Below the pieces are notes generated by a model that did no database searches, was not told the DNA's origin, and saw nothing but the letters and a program-made list of their open reading frames with translations. DNA of 48,998 bases from Bacteroidales bacterium. Lineage in GTDB: Bacteria; Bacteroidota; Bacteroidia; Bacteroidales; Muribaculaceae. The translations under genes and the position numbers were made by a program. Where the stretch lies: NCBI GenBank assembly GCA_029007645.1, contig JAQXIE010000061.1, positions 1-48,998 of the forward strand. The letters run 5' to 3'. Shown here piece by piece: positions 1 through 9,451 of this stretch (the stretch's first letter is position 1; the number at the start of each line of letters is the position of its first letter).

Positions 1-554
1 GCTATGGCGTCGGCTATGCGGTCCACAGCCTCGTCAAGATTGTCATTGACCACACGCAGGTCGTAGCGGGGAGCGAAGCCCATCTCATACTCGGCCTTGT
101 CAAGGCGGCGCCGTATCGAATCCTCGTCATCGGTATTGCGGTCGCACAGCCGCTGCTCCAGGACAGCGAGGCTCGGCGGCTCGACAAATATTGTCAGCGC
201 CCGCGCGCCGTAACGTTTCTTGACGTTCATGGCACCTTCGACATCGATATCCATTATCAGGTTGTCGCCGCGGCCCGTAACGCGCTCCACTTCCGACGCC
301 AACGTGCCGTAGCGCGTGCCGGCATATACCTCGGCCCATTCCACGAAATCTCCGGCCTCGACCTTGCGCCCGAACTCCTCGGGAGTGAGGAAATAATAAT
401 CCACCCCGTCGCGCTCGGCTCCGCGGGGCTTGCGGCTCGTGGCCGAAACCGAAAAACCGAGCTTCAGATCCGGACGCTGCATGAGGTGGCCGATTATCGT
501 CGACTTGCCGGTGCCCGACGGCGCCGACAGCACTATTATCTTTCCGTTCTTCAT
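1..554 (-). CDS. gmk: Guanylate kinase, C-terminus cut by window edge
   Basis: Cytoplasmic kinase that converts GMP to GDP with ATP in purine nucleotide synthesis. The reading frame begins at the ATG at 554-552 and has a guanylate-kinase P-loop at residues 11-18 (APSGTGKS). It continues with the GMP-binding stretch around SRKPRGAERDGVDYYF and the motif VEWAEVYAGTRYGT. The later segment FVEPPSLAVLEQRL is also typical of the family. About 184 residues are visible, close to the usual 185-205, so only the last helix is missing. It lies 21 bp downstream of yicC on the same strand, a pairing found in many bacteria, and is probably co-transcribed with it. Identification is firm. Confidence 0.96.
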   Translation of the reverse strand, partial: MKNGKIIVLSAPSGTGKSTIIGHLMQRPDLKLGFSVSATSRKPRGAERDGVDYYFLTPEEFGRKVEAGDFVEWAEVYAGTRYGTLASEVERVTGRGDNLIMDIDVEGAMNVKKRYGARALTIFVEPPSLAVLEQRLCDRNTDDEDSIRRRLDKAEYEMGFAPRYDLRVVNDNLDEAVDRIADAI

Positions 555-575
555 ACCACTTGCGGGATTCAAATA

Positions 576-1463
576 TCACAATACGTTGAGCACCTGCTCC
601 TTGATCTGCTCAAGCTCATCCTTCATGCGGACCACGACTTTCTGCAGCTCGGCATGATTGCTCTTTGATCCGAGGGTATTGATCTCGCGACCCATCTCCT
701 GGGCGATAAATCCAAGTTTCTTGCCCTGGCCCACACCGGTGGTATCGTCATCACCGCCCATGGTCTCAAGAAAGTAGTTGAGATGAGCGCGGAGCCGGGT
801 CTTTTCCTCGGTAATGTCGAGTTTCTCGATATAGAAGATCATTTCCTGTTCCAGGCGACCCTTGTCGTATTCGATCGAGTCGAGACGGGCAAGCTGGTCT
901 TCGAGACGGGCTTTGATCTTCGGCACGCGCTCGGCCTCGTAAGGATCAACCTCGGCGAGGAGTCCGAACAAGGCATTGATTTTCCCTTTGAAGAAATTGT
1001 AGAGTTTGCGGCCTTCGGCCAGGCGGAACGCGCAGATTGCCTCAACGGCACCTGAGGCGGCTTGCATCAACGCACGGCTGTCATCGTCGTCAAACTGTAC
1101 GGGCGACTGCTTCATGGCGTCCGGAAGCCGCAGCAGCACGGCGTACCAGTCGGAAGGCTCGGGGATTCCGACCTTTGCGCTCAGCGCCTCGATCTGCTGT
1201 TTGTAATTGGAGATTGCCTCGGCGTCGAAACTTGCGCCAAGAGATTTTCCGGTCAGCTCCTCGCTCACCGTCATCTCGACCTTGCCTCTTTCGAGCGACG
1301 TCGAAACCATGTTGCGCAGTTCCACTTCAAATTCCCGCATGGTCTGCGGCATGCGCACCTGCAGATCCAGTTGCTTGCTGTTCAGCGACTTCAGTTCCAC
1401 CGTAACAGTCCGGTTGTCGCTCTTCCCCACCCCGCGGCCGTAGCCGGTCATCGACATTATCAT
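576..1463 (-). CDS. yicC: YicC/YloC family endoribonuclease
   Basis: YicC-family protein of 295 aa, the normal family length. The N-terminus carries the family signature MSMTGYGRG. The C-terminal DUF1732-type region ends with FIAQEMGREINTLGSKS and a terminal helix. In other bacteria the family acts as an endoribonuclease on RNA, for example RyhB in E. coli; activity here is inferred from family. Two starts are possible, ATG 1463 and, two codons later, ATG 1457, which begins exactly at the conserved MSMTGYG. A good promoter lies just upstream (1496-1526) and gmk follows after 21 bp, so yicC-gmk is a likely two-gene or longer operon. Confidence 0.95.
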   Translation of the reverse strand: MIMSMTGYGRGVGKSDNRTVTVELKSLNSKQLDLQVRMPQTMREFEVELRNMVSTSLERGKVEMTVSEELTGKSLGASFDAEAISNYKQQIEALSAKVGIPEPSDWYAVLLRLPDAMKQSPVQFDDDDSRALMQAASGAVEAICAFRLAEGRKLYNFFKGKINALFGLLAEVDPYEAERVPKIKARLEDQLARLDSIEYDKGRLEQEMIFYIEKLDITEEKTRLRAHLNYFLETMGGDDDTTGVGQGKKLGFIAQEMGREINTLGSKSNHAELQKVVVRMKDELEQIKEQVLNVL

Positions 1464-1495
1464 ATCATCTTCATTTTAGCGCCCCACACTTAATG

Positions 1496-1526
1496 CAAAT
1501 TTACAAATATTTTCTCAAACAGCAAA
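1496..1526 (-). promoter_or_regulatory. Promoter for yicC-gmk
   Basis: On the minus strand a -33 element TTTG (1526-1523) is followed, after 19 bases, by a -7 element TAAATTTG (1503-1496). This matches the Bacteroidota primary sigma consensus TTTG-N19-TAnnTTTG. The predicted transcript start is near 1490, leaving a leader of about 27 nt before the yicC ATG. Confidence 0.75.
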
Positions 1527-1560
1527 ACGGCATAATACAACAGGATACAACAAGGTGTAT

Positions 1561-2229
1561 TTATTGGGGACAGAATTTGTGGCCGTCGCAGGTACAGGGA
1601 GTGGCATTGGCGAGAATGCCGCGCATCTCGTCGGAGAGGAGATAGTACTTGGGGGTCTGGAAGCTGCGGAAACGGTTGAAATATGGATCGGTCGAGAAAT
1701 ACCATTTCATCTCCACGACCTCGGGATTGCGTAGAAAGGCATCGTGCATCTCGAAGATACGTGTCCGGGCCATCGGAGTAAGTCCCTCGGTGCCATCTTT
1801 CCAGCGCGTTACGAGGATGTAATGCGGCTTTACCTTCCTGTCGCTGTCGCGCGTCTCTGCGGTGATGCGATGGCTCACCGTGATGTGACGTGAGAAGCGG
1901 CGGTTGATTTCATTCATGAGGTGTCGGAACATCACACCGTGCGGGGCCGTGTCCCGCTTGTTGTTGTACCATAACCAATAATGTATCATCTCATGAATCA
2001 GCACATCGTCGAGTTCGGTGGGCTCCAGATCATGCCGTCGGCTTATACGTATGCAGCACTCCAGCGGAACGGTCACAGGATAGCCGTCGGCCCGGTACTT
2101 TCCTATGAACATGCCCGCATGCGTGGCAGCATCCGAGATCTGGATCTTGGGTTCCGGCAACCGACTGCCGAAGATTCGGGAGTTGAAGTAACGGAATCGG
2201 TCCTTGATGTAAGCTAAATCCGGTTTCAT
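1561..2229 (-). CDS. SprT-like zinc metalloprotease domain protein
   Basis: 222-aa protein with the SprT/Spartan-like fold. The HExxH zinc motif is at residues 79-83 (HEMIH). A downstream HGVMFRHLMNEIN stretch supplies the third ligand, probably H97. Upstream LPEPKIQISDA and the GKYRADGYP segment fit the family N-terminus. The C-terminus ends in a short Cys-rich tail (CTCDGHKFC) that could be a remnant metal site. Bacterial SprT proteins are poorly characterised; the eukaryotic relative Spartan degrades DNA-crosslinked proteins, so a repair role is only a family-level suggestion. The start codon lies 4 nt from a -7 box, suggesting a leaderless mRNA. Confidence 0.9.
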   Translation of the reverse strand: MKPDLAYIKDRFRYFNSRIFGSRLPEPKIQISDAATHAGMFIGKYRADGYPVTVPLECCIRISRRHDLEPTELDDVLIHEMIHYWLWYNNKRDTAPHGVMFRHLMNEINRRFSRHITVSHRITAETRDSDRKVKPHYILVTRWKDGTEGLTPMARTRIFEMHDAFLRNPEVVEMKWYFSTDPYFNRFRSFQTPKYYLLSDEMRGILANATPCTCDGHKFCPQ

Positions 2230-2233
2230 GCCA

Positions 2234-2241
2234 CAAAAATA
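2234..2241 (-). promoter_or_regulatory. -7 promoter box of the SprT-like gene
   Basis: Minus-strand TATTTTTG (TAnnTTTG match) ends 4 bases before the ATG at 2229. I see no clear -33 TTTG at the expected distance. If the box is used, transcription would begin at or next to the A of the start codon. Confidence 0.45.
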
Positions 2242-2316
2242 GTCAGTAATATGGGAATATTCGGGACTTTTCTATTAAAATTTGCAATAATAGGTTAAAT
2301 ATATGGCAAAAATCAT

Positions 2317-2324
2317 TAATTTTG
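2317..2324 (+). promoter_or_regulatory. -7 promoter box upstream of the phosphohexomutase
   Basis: TAATTTTG matches TAnnTTTG, 70 nt before the ATG at 2395; no good -33 partner is visible. The leader that would result contains an imperfect hairpin with GGACC (2340-2344) pairing with GGTCC (2362-2366). Confidence 0.4.
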
Positions 2325-2394
2325 TGTTTGAGAATAAGAGGACCTGCGGTCATCAGGCCGGGGTCCAGCCATGGAAACTAATTTATAACCCGAT

Positions 2395-4146
2395 ATGAGC
2401 AACGAAAAATTATTGCAGGAAGTAACCAAGCGTGCTGAGGCATGGCTTGGCCCCGACTATGACGAAGAGACACGCAAAGAAGTAAAAGCGATGTTGGAAG
2501 CCGAGGATAAGACTCCACTTATCGAAGCATTCTACCGTGATCTTGAATTCGGCACAGGCGGACTTCGCGGCATCATGGGAACGGGAACTAACCGCATGAA
2601 CCGTTATACGGTTGGCTCTGCCACACAGGGACTGGCCAATTACCTGAAGGACTGCTTCAAGGAGCTTCCCCAGATCAGCGTAGCCATCGGACACGACGTA
2701 AGGCACCGCAGTCGCGAGTTTGCCGAGCTCTCAGCCGACATTTTCTCGGCCAACGGCATCAAAGTATATTTGTTCGACGGACCTTGCCCCACTCCGGAGG
2801 TAAGCTACGCCATCCGCAAGCTGGGTTGCCAGAGTGGTGTGATGATCACGGCCAGCCACAACCCCAAGGAGTACAACGGCTACAAAGCCTATTGGAGCGA
2901 CGGCGCCCAGATGATCGCCCCCCACGATGTCAAGACCATTGAATATGTGAACGCCATCACAAGCCTCGACCAGGTGAAATGGGAACCTAATAAGGATCTG
3001 ATTCAGGCCATCGGCAAGGATATCGACGAGCAGTTCCTGGCCGACATCCATACGCTGAGCCTTGATCCCGAAGCCGACCACCGCCACAAGGACATGAAGA
3101 TCGTCTACACTCCTATCCACGGTACCGGCAAGCGACTGATGTACGACTCGCTGAAACTCTGGGGCTTCGAGAACGTGATCCACGTACCCGAACAGGATGT
3201 TCAGAGCGGCGACTTCCCCACTGTCGTATCGCCCAACCCCGAGAACGCATCGGCAATGGCGATGGCTGTTGCCAAAGCAAAGGAAACAGGCGCAAGCATC
3301 GTTCTGGCCTCCGACCCGGACGCCGACCGTATCGGCCTGGTGGTTCGCGACCGCGAAGGCAACTACCAGTTGATCAATGGTAACCAGATATGCATGCTTC
3401 TGATCTACTACATCATCACCAAGAACTTGGAAAACAAGGCCATGAACGGTAATGAATATGTAGTGAAGACCATCGTGACCACCGAGACCATCAAGCGTAT
3501 AGCAGATGCCAACAGGGTAAGATGTTTCGACTGCTACACGGGCTTCAAGTGGATCGCCAACGTGATGCGCGACATGGAAGCGACCGGCCGTTACCTGGGC
3601 GGCGGCGAGGAGAGCTACGGCTTCCTGGCCGAGACCTTCGTACGCGACAAGGACTCCATTTCAGCCAACTCGCTGATAGCCGAGTGCGCCGCATGGGCAG
3701 CCGACAAGGGTATGAGCCTCTACGATGTGGTTGTTGACATCTACGCACAGTACGGCTTCTCGCGCGAACGTGGCGTCAGCGTGGTTCGTCCCGGCAAGAC
3801 GGGCGCCGAAGAAATCGTAGCCATGATGAAGAACTTCCGCGAGAATCCTCCCAAGGAATTGGCCGGAAGCCCGATCACATGCATCAAGGACTACAGCGAC
3901 CTGAACTGCCGCAACCTCAAGGACGGATCGGTTACAAAACTCGACTTCCCGACCACGAGCAACGTGCTGCAGTTCTTCACCGAATCGGGCGACAAGGTAT
4001 CTATCCGTCCTTCGGGAACGGAGCCGAAGATCAAGTTCTACGTCGAGATCCGCGAAGACATGAAGGACAAGGCCGACTACGAGGCTACTGTTAAGAAAGC
4101 CGAGGCCCACATTGACCAGGTGCTCAAAGACCTGGGCGTGGCATAA
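2395..4146 (+). CDS. Phospho-sugar mutase (phosphoglucomutase/phosphomannomutase)
   Basis: Alpha-D-phosphohexomutase of 583 aa, interconverting hexose 1- and 6-phosphates for glycogen, nucleotide-sugar and envelope synthesis. All four family sites are present. The active phosphoserine loop is TASHNP with S154. The Mg-binding loop is DPDADR (307-312). The sugar-binding loop is GEESYG (404-409), and the phosphate-binding loop is RPSGTEPK (from 538). The length resembles the long PgcA-type enzymes (about 580 aa) rather than the 450-aa PMM/PGM type. Whether glucose- or mannose-phosphate is preferred cannot be read from the sequence. It is a single gene closed by a terminator at 4176-4211. Confidence 0.95.
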   Translation: MSNEKLLQEVTKRAEAWLGPDYDEETRKEVKAMLEAEDKTPLIEAFYRDLEFGTGGLRGIMGTGTNRMNRYTVGSATQGLANYLKDCFKELPQISVAIGHDVRHRSREFAELSADIFSANGIKVYLFDGPCPTPEVSYAIRKLGCQSGVMITASHNPKEYNGYKAYWSDGAQMIAPHDVKTIEYVNAITSLDQVKWEPNKDLIQAIGKDIDEQFLADIHTLSLDPEADHRHKDMKIVYTPIHGTGKRLMYDSLKLWGFENVIHVPEQDVQSGDFPTVVSPNPENASAMAMAVAKAKETGASIVLASDPDADRIGLVVRDREGNYQLINGNQICMLLIYYIITKNLENKAMNGNEYVVKTIVTTETIKRIADANRVRCFDCYTGFKWIANVMRDMEATGRYLGGGEESYGFLAETFVRDKDSISANSLIAECAAWAADKGMSLYDVVVDIYAQYGFSRERGVSVVRPGKTGAEEIVAMMKNFRENPPKELAGSPITCIKDYSDLNCRNLKDGSVTKLDFPTTSNVLQFFTESGDKVSIRPSGTEPKIKFYVEIREDMKDKADYEATVKKAEAHIDQVLKDLGVA

Positions 4147-4175
4147 TCGAATCAGTCTGAACAATAAGCATTAAC

Positions 4176-4211
4176 GGAGGGAGGATGTCACGACCGACAC
4201 CCTCCCTTTCT
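4176..4211 (+). terminator. Intrinsic terminator after the phosphohexomutase
   Basis: GGAGGG (from 4177) pairs with CCCTCC (to 4206), with an inner TGTC/GACA pairing, and is followed by TTTCTATT. The U-tract is modest. Confidence 0.7.
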
Positions 4212-4240
4212 ATTAACCGTTACATAATTTTACCCGTACA

Positions 4241-4816
4241 ATGTCAAAGATTGATTGGAGACCGGGCACGATGGTCTACCCTGTGCCGGCAGCGCTAATA
4301 ACCGTCGGATCCACTCCCGAGGAGTGGAATCCGCTCACCGTGGCATGGATCGGCACCATCTGTTCGGATCCCGCCATGCTCTCGATTTCCGTACGTCCGG
4401 AACGTCATTCGTTCCCGATATTGATGCGGAACATGGAATTCACCGTCAACCTCACTACAGTCGAGATGGCGCATGCCGTCGACTGGTGCGGCGTACGCTC
4501 GGGAGCGGAATACGATAAATGGAAGGAAACAGGTCTGACTCCGCTGCCCGGCGTCAGGGTGGCGTCGCCCACAATCGAGCAAAGTCCCCTCAGCATCGAG
4601 TGCCGCGTGCGGCAGACAATGGATCTCGGTACGCATACGATGATCATAGCCGAAGTTGTCAATGTCCGCGCCGACTCACGCTTCATGGACCCTGAAACGG
4701 GACGGTTCATGCTCGAAAAGTCCGGACTGCTGGCCTATGTGCACGGCCATTACTACGCCCTTGGCGAAATGATCGGCAAGTTCGGATTCTCGGTTCAGAA
4801 AAAAAAGAACAACTAA
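4241..4816 (+). CDS. Flavin reductase-like FMN-binding protein
   Basis: 191-aa protein of the flavin reductase/flavoredoxin split-barrel family. These bind FMN and use NAD(P)H or a partner protein to transfer electrons. Supporting segments are the N-terminal YPVPAALITVGS, then NPLTVAWIGTICSDPAMLSISVRPERHS, FTVNLTT, and the later HTMIIAEVVNV. The physiological substrate cannot be inferred. No signal peptide or membrane segment is seen, so it is probably cytoplasmic. It lies between two unrelated genes with a terminator upstream, so it is probably its own transcription unit. Confidence 0.88.
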   Translation: MSKIDWRPGTMVYPVPAALITVGSTPEEWNPLTVAWIGTICSDPAMLSISVRPERHSFPILMRNMEFTVNLTTVEMAHAVDWCGVRSGAEYDKWKETGLTPLPGVRVASPTIEQSPLSIECRVRQTMDLGTHTMIIAEVVNVRADSRFMDPETGRFMLEKSGLLAYVHGHYYALGEMIGKFGFSVQKKKNN

Positions 4817-4900
4817 GGAACGGGACATAACCAATTGCTGGTTGAGGGTGCTTTTTAACTATTCCGGGACAGAAATCAAGGATATTCAAAAAAAAGATAT

Positions 4901-4908
4901 TATCTTTG
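4901..4908 (+). promoter_or_regulatory. -7 promoter box for the class A PBP gene
   Basis: TATCTTTG matches TAnnTTTG; no strong -33 TTTG is visible at 19-21 bases upstream. A start near 4914 would leave a leader of 11-17 nt. Confidence 0.45.
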
Positions 4909-4924
4909 CATATCGTTTTGACTG

Positions 4925-7405
4925 ATGCGTATGGCTAAAGACGATAATTTATACAATATAGACAGTCCCGACGGGTTCGACCCAAAGGCGGCGAAACGCC
5001 GTCTTCGTAACAGAAAGTTTGTGCAGTGGCTCTGGATCTGTTTCCTGAGTCTCGGCTTCTTCATTGTCCTGATGATGCTCCTGATCTATAACGGAGTAAT
5101 CGGCTACATGCCCCCCGTCGAGGAACTGGAGGACCCCCACGACAAACTGGCATCGCTGGTATATGCGTCCGACGGCACCGAGATGGGCCGGTATTTTCAG
5201 GGCACGGGCAACCGTGTCTACACCGACTACAACGGCATCTCGCCACACGTGATCAACGCACTGGTAGCCACCGAGGACGTACGTTTCCGCGAACATTCGG
5301 GCATAGATTTCAAGGCTCTGGGCCGAACGATGGTCAAAACCCTGATAATGGGCGACAAATCTGCGGGCGGAGCCTCGACCATTACCCAGCAGCTTGCCAA
5401 GCAGCTTTATTCCCAACCGTCGTCGAACATTGTGAAACGCGCCCTGCAAAAACCGATCGAGTGGATGATCGCCGTCAAACTCGAGCGGTTCTACACCAAG
5501 GACGAGATTGTGAACATGTACCTCAACCGGTTCGACTTCCTCCACAACGCCGTGGGCATCAAGACAGCGGCCAACGTATATTTCGGCAAGGAGCCCCGCG
5601 ACCTGAACATTCAGGAAGCCGCGATGCTGGTGGGAATGCTTAAGAATCCGAGCTATTACAATCCTCTTCGTCACGAAGAGAGGACATTGTCGCGCCGCAA
5701 CACAGTGTTCGAGCAAATGGTCAAGGCCGGTTTTCTGACCCAGGCGGAATGCGACTCGCTGTCGCAGCTGCCGCTCGGTCTGGACTATCATAAGGTAGAC
5801 CATAAGCAGGGTGTCGCACCCTATCTGCGCGAGGAGATCAGGCGCCTGATGACTGCTAAAAAGCCGGAACGTCCCAAACGTTCGGACTACAGCACCCTGG
5901 CAGCCTATCATGTGGCCATGGGAGCATACAACACCGACTCCACCGCCTGGGAGGAGAATCCGCTGTACGGATGGATATTGAAAAATCCGAAGCCCGACGG
6001 CAGTTATTACGACCTCTACACCGACGGACTGAAGATCTACACGCCGATCGACCTGACGATGCAGCGTTATGCCGAAGAGGCTGTTTACGAGCATCTCGGA
6101 GGCTATCTGCAGCCGGCGTTCGAGAACGAGAAAAGAGGATCGCGCACGGGGCCTTATACCACCAATCCCAACGAGCTCAGCGCCCAGGGCGTACAGAAAC
6201 TTATCAAGAACGCACTGCGGCAGACCGAGCGCTGGCGCACCATGAAGGCCTCGGGATCATCCGAGGAGGAGATAATGCGCGAGTTCCATACGCCCTATAC
6301 GATGGACGTATTTGCCTATGTACGCAAGACCACCAAGGAAAACGGCAAAAAAGTGACGAGGATCGTACCCGGTACTAAAACCGTCAAGATGACCCCTTAC
6401 GACTCGCTGCTCTATATGAAGACCATTCTGCGCACGGGAATCATGAGCATGGACCCGGCCAGCGGATTCGTCAAGGCATATGTGGGAGGACCCGATTTCG
6501 CACACTTCCAGTACGATATGGTGTCGCGTGGAAAACGTCAGATCGGATCGACGGCCAAGCCGTTCCTCTACACGCTGGCCATGGAACAGGACTATACGCC
6601 CTGCTCGATGTTCAGCAACACGCAGCCGGTGTTCGGCAACTGGGCGCCCCGAAATTCCAGCCGCGCACGCGTGGGCGAGATGGTCGACCTGCGGTGGGCG
6701 CTGACCAACTCGAACAACTGGATATCCGCCCGACTGGTCAACGAGCTTACACCCGGCGCGCTTGCCAACAAGATGCGCATGTTCGGAATCACGGGCTATA
6801 TCGATCCGGTATTGCCGTTGTGCCTCGGGACTGTAGATGTGCCTGTGGGACAGATGGTAGGCGCCTTCACGGCATTCGCCAACCGTGGAATCCGCGTCGA
6901 TCCCGTACTGGTGACCCGCATCGAGGACAATCAGGGCAATATGATTTATTCGGCGGTGCCCCACCGCACGGAGGTGATGAGCGAGGACGCCTATTACAAG
7001 ATTGTCTCGATACTGCTTAACGTAGTAGACAGCGGTACGGGCGCAAGCCTGCGCAGCCGTTACGGAATCTCAGCCGAAATGGGCGGAAAGACCGGTACGA
7101 CCAACTCCAACTCCGACTCATGGTTCATGGCGTTCACGCCCGACCTGGTGACCGGCGTGTGGGTAGGCGGCGAGGAGCGTTACATCCACTTCAACTCCAT
7201 GGCCTTCGGCCAGGGTGCCCGGGCTGCACTCCCCATCTACGGTCTCTTCATGAAGAAAGTTTACTCAGATAAGAAATTACCATATTCCCAGGATACCAAA
7301 TTTGAATTCCCCGACGGTTTCTCTCCTTGCAACAATGGCGAAGGACCTGTGGTACATACCTCGTACGTCGAAGAATCGGAAACCGGAGCCGGTGTGTTTG
7401 ACTAA
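4925..7405 (+). CDS. mrcA: Class A penicillin-binding protein (PBP1A type)
   Basis: 826-aa bifunctional cell-wall synthase anchored in the inner membrane, polymerising lipid II and cross-linking stem peptides in the periplasm. A short cytoplasmic segment (residues 1-35) precedes one TM helix (about 36-58). The GT51 glycosyltransferase domain follows, with TEDVRFREHSGID and the GGASTITQQLAKQL motif. The transpeptidase domain has SxxK at S542-K545 (STAK), SxN at S596-N598 and KTGT from K722. All catalytic motifs are intact. The start may be ATG 4925 or ATG 4931 (MAKDDN); neither has a clear ribosome-binding site. Long insertions between the two domains are usual in Bacteroidota homologues. Confidence 0.96.
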   Translation: MRMAKDDNLYNIDSPDGFDPKAAKRRLRNRKFVQWLWICFLSLGFFIVLMMLLIYNGVIGYMPPVEELEDPHDKLASLVYASDGTEMGRYFQGTGNRVYTDYNGISPHVINALVATEDVRFREHSGIDFKALGRTMVKTLIMGDKSAGGASTITQQLAKQLYSQPSSNIVKRALQKPIEWMIAVKLERFYTKDEIVNMYLNRFDFLHNAVGIKTAANVYFGKEPRDLNIQEAAMLVGMLKNPSYYNPLRHEERTLSRRNTVFEQMVKAGFLTQAECDSLSQLPLGLDYHKVDHKQGVAPYLREEIRRLMTAKKPERPKRSDYSTLAAYHVAMGAYNTDSTAWEENPLYGWILKNPKPDGSYYDLYTDGLKIYTPIDLTMQRYAEEAVYEHLGGYLQPAFENEKRGSRTGPYTTNPNELSAQGVQKLIKNALRQTERWRTMKASGSSEEEIMREFHTPYTMDVFAYVRKTTKENGKKVTRIVPGTKTVKMTPYDSLLYMKTILRTGIMSMDPASGFVKAYVGGPDFAHFQYDMVSRGKRQIGSTAKPFLYTLAMEQDYTPCSMFSNTQPVFGNWAPRNSSRARVGEMVDLRWALTNSNNWISARLVNELTPGALANKMRMFGITGYIDPVLPLCLGTVDVPVGQMVGAFTAFANRGIRVDPVLVTRIEDNQGNMIYSAVPHRTEVMSEDAYYKIVSILLNVVDSGTGASLRSRYGISAEMGGKTGTTNSNSDSWFMAFTPDLVTGVWVGGEERYIHFNSMAFGQGARAALPIYGLFMKKVYSDKKLPYSQDTKFEFPDGFSPCNNGEGPVVHTSYVEESETGAGVFD

Positions 7406-7540
7406 GACTCCGATAAATCAGATTTGTTAATGCCAGAGATTAAAAAACAGCCCGTAAGCTGATAATACAAACAGATTCCGTTCAGAAAATCTGCAACTTG
7501 TGAAACATATTTTTCGGAACGGGGTCCAAAGATAAGAGTT

Positions 7541-9430
7541 ATGACAAAGGTTCTAAAAGTCAGAGATCTTACTCTGCGTGACGGCCAGCAGTCGCTGTTC
7601 GCCACCCGTATGAAACAGGAAAATATCGACAGGCTTCTGCCGCTCTACAAGGAGGCGAAGTTCTACATCATGGAGGTGTGGGGAGGAGCAGTTCCCGACT
7701 CCGTGATGCGCTACCTGGGTGAATCGCCCTGGGATCGTCTGCGCGCATGCTCGAAAGAGATGAAGGGCATCTCGCTTCTGTCGGCACTGTCGCGCGGTCG
7801 CAACCTGTTCGGTTACGTTCCCTACCCCGACAGCGTGCTCGAAGGTTTCTACAAGGAAGCCATCAAGAACGGCCTGAACATAATGCGTATCTTCGACGCC
7901 CTCAACGACATCGACAACATCCGCTCGTCGGTCAAGATGATCAACGAACTCGGCGGCATCGCCGACACGGCCGTCTGCTACACCGTCGATCCCAAACCGG
8001 AACCCAAAGCTGAAGTGAAGAAAGGATTCTTCGCCAAGCTCTTCGGCAAGAAAGAGGAGGAAGAGACACCTGAGCAGATATTTACCGACGAATACTTTGT
8101 CAACCTGGCAAAGAACATGGAGAACCTGGGCGCCAAGATGGTGACGCTCAAGGACATGGCCGGTCTGGTAAATCCTGCCCGCATCTATTCGCTGATGCCC
8201 AAGATGAAAGCCGCTCTGAATGTTCCCGTTGACTTCCATACGCACTGCACACCGGGTTATGGTCTGGCATCCGTGCTGACGGCCATCATCAAGGACGTCG
8301 ACATCATCGACACCAACATCTGGTGGTTCGGCGGCGGTTCCGCAGCACCGGCCATCGAGCTGGTATGGATCTTCTGCCAGAAGCTGGGCGTGACGCTGGA
8401 TGTCAACATGGAGGCCGTTGCCAAGATCCGCAAAGAGCTGGTCAACGCACGTAAAGCACTGGCCGATTTCGACCTCAACAAGAACAACTGGCCCAACGAC
8501 TTCGACGAGTATTACAAGAACATGCCCTCTGAGATCGACGCCGAGTTCGATCGCGCCATCGCAGCTGCCAAGGCCTGCGACGAGCCCACGCTGCTCGACG
8601 CCTGCCATAAGATCGAGGCTTACTTCGGATTCCCGAAACCCAACGAGCTTGTCAAGAACGCCGAGGTGCCGGGCGGCATGTACTCCAACATGGTCGCCAA
8701 TCTGCGCGCCCTCAAAGCCGAAGATCTGCTTGACGAGGCCATGAAGCTGATTCCCAAGGTGCGCCGCGACGCCGGCCTGGTGCCCCTGGTAACGCCCACC
8801 AGCCAGATTGTCGGCTCGCAGGCCGTGTCGCTGGCCATGGACCGCCGCAACGGCAAACCCGACTACTCCACGCCGAGCAACCAGTTTACCGCCCTCGTCA
8901 AGGGTGAATACGGCCACACTCCCGTGCCCGTTGATCCTGCGTTCCGTGAGAAGATTACCGGTTCGCCCGTCGAGACTCCCTACGACACATCGACATTCAA
9001 GGCTCCCGCCAATCCCGAACTTCCCGAATACGGCGGCGTGAAACTGGCTCAGAACGATGAGGAATACCTGCTTCTCGAACTGCTGCCGGCAGTGGCTCAG
9101 ACCTTCCTGAAGAACAAGCGCAAAGCCGAATATGAAGCCACAAAGACCGACGCTCCCAAAGCTGAGGTAAAGGCTGAGGAAAAGGCCGAAGCTCCCAAAG
9201 AGACCGTCGAGATCACAGGTCCGACATTCAAGGCACCCATGGGTGGTTCGGTAATTGAAATCAAAGCCAAGCCGGGTCAGAAAATCAAGATCGGTGACAT
9301 CGTGCTCGTTTACGAAGCCATGAAGATGGAGAACGACCTGGCCAGCGATATGGAGGGTGTCGTGAAACGCGTACTGGTAAACGAAGGGGACGTAATCGCC
9401 ACCAACCAGCCCCTGATTGAATTCGAATAA
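7541..9430 (+). CDS. oadA: Biotin-dependent carboxyltransferase, OadA/PycB type
   Basis: 629-aa protein combining a carboxyltransferase TIM barrel and its own biotin carrier domain. The N-terminus has LTLRDGQQSLFATRM (family motif with the metal-binding Asp). FHTHCTPGYG supplies metal-binding histidines. A PYC_OADA-type middle domain follows, then an Ala/Pro/Lys/Glu linker and the C-terminal biotinyl domain with the EAMKME biotinylation site. The family is oxaloacetate decarboxylase alpha or pyruvate carboxylase subunit B; sequence alone does not separate them. No beta/gamma membrane subunits lie nearby. A charged insert around residues 152-182, containing KKGFFAKLFGKK, interrupts the barrel after CYTVDP. 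A perfect terminator follows. Confidence 0.94.
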   Translation: MTKVLKVRDLTLRDGQQSLFATRMKQENIDRLLPLYKEAKFYIMEVWGGAVPDSVMRYLGESPWDRLRACSKEMKGISLLSALSRGRNLFGYVPYPDSVLEGFYKEAIKNGLNIMRIFDALNDIDNIRSSVKMINELGGIADTAVCYTVDPKPEPKAEVKKGFFAKLFGKKEEEETPEQIFTDEYFVNLAKNMENLGAKMVTLKDMAGLVNPARIYSLMPKMKAALNVPVDFHTHCTPGYGLASVLTAIIKDVDIIDTNIWWFGGGSAAPAIELVWIFCQKLGVTLDVNMEAVAKIRKELVNARKALADFDLNKNNWPNDFDEYYKNMPSEIDAEFDRAIAAAKACDEPTLLDACHKIEAYFGFPKPNELVKNAEVPGGMYSNMVANLRALKAEDLLDEAMKLIPKVRRDAGLVPLVTPTSQIVGSQAVSLAMDRRNGKPDYSTPSNQFTALVKGEYGHTPVPVDPAFREKITGSPVETPYDTSTFKAPANPELPEYGGVKLAQNDEEYLLLELLPAVAQTFLKNKRKAEYEATKTDAPKAEVKAEEKAEAPKETVEITGPTFKAPMGGSVIEIKAKPGQKIKIGDIVLVYEAMKMENDLASDMEGVVKRVLVNEGDVIATNQPLIEFE

Positions 9431-9451
9431 TTGATAGATTTCAATTCATAT

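Noticed and set aside
7553-8917. A 454-codon minus-strand frame opposite oadA
   Set aside because: His/Gln/Val-rich antisense translation of a well-supported gene; a shadow frame.
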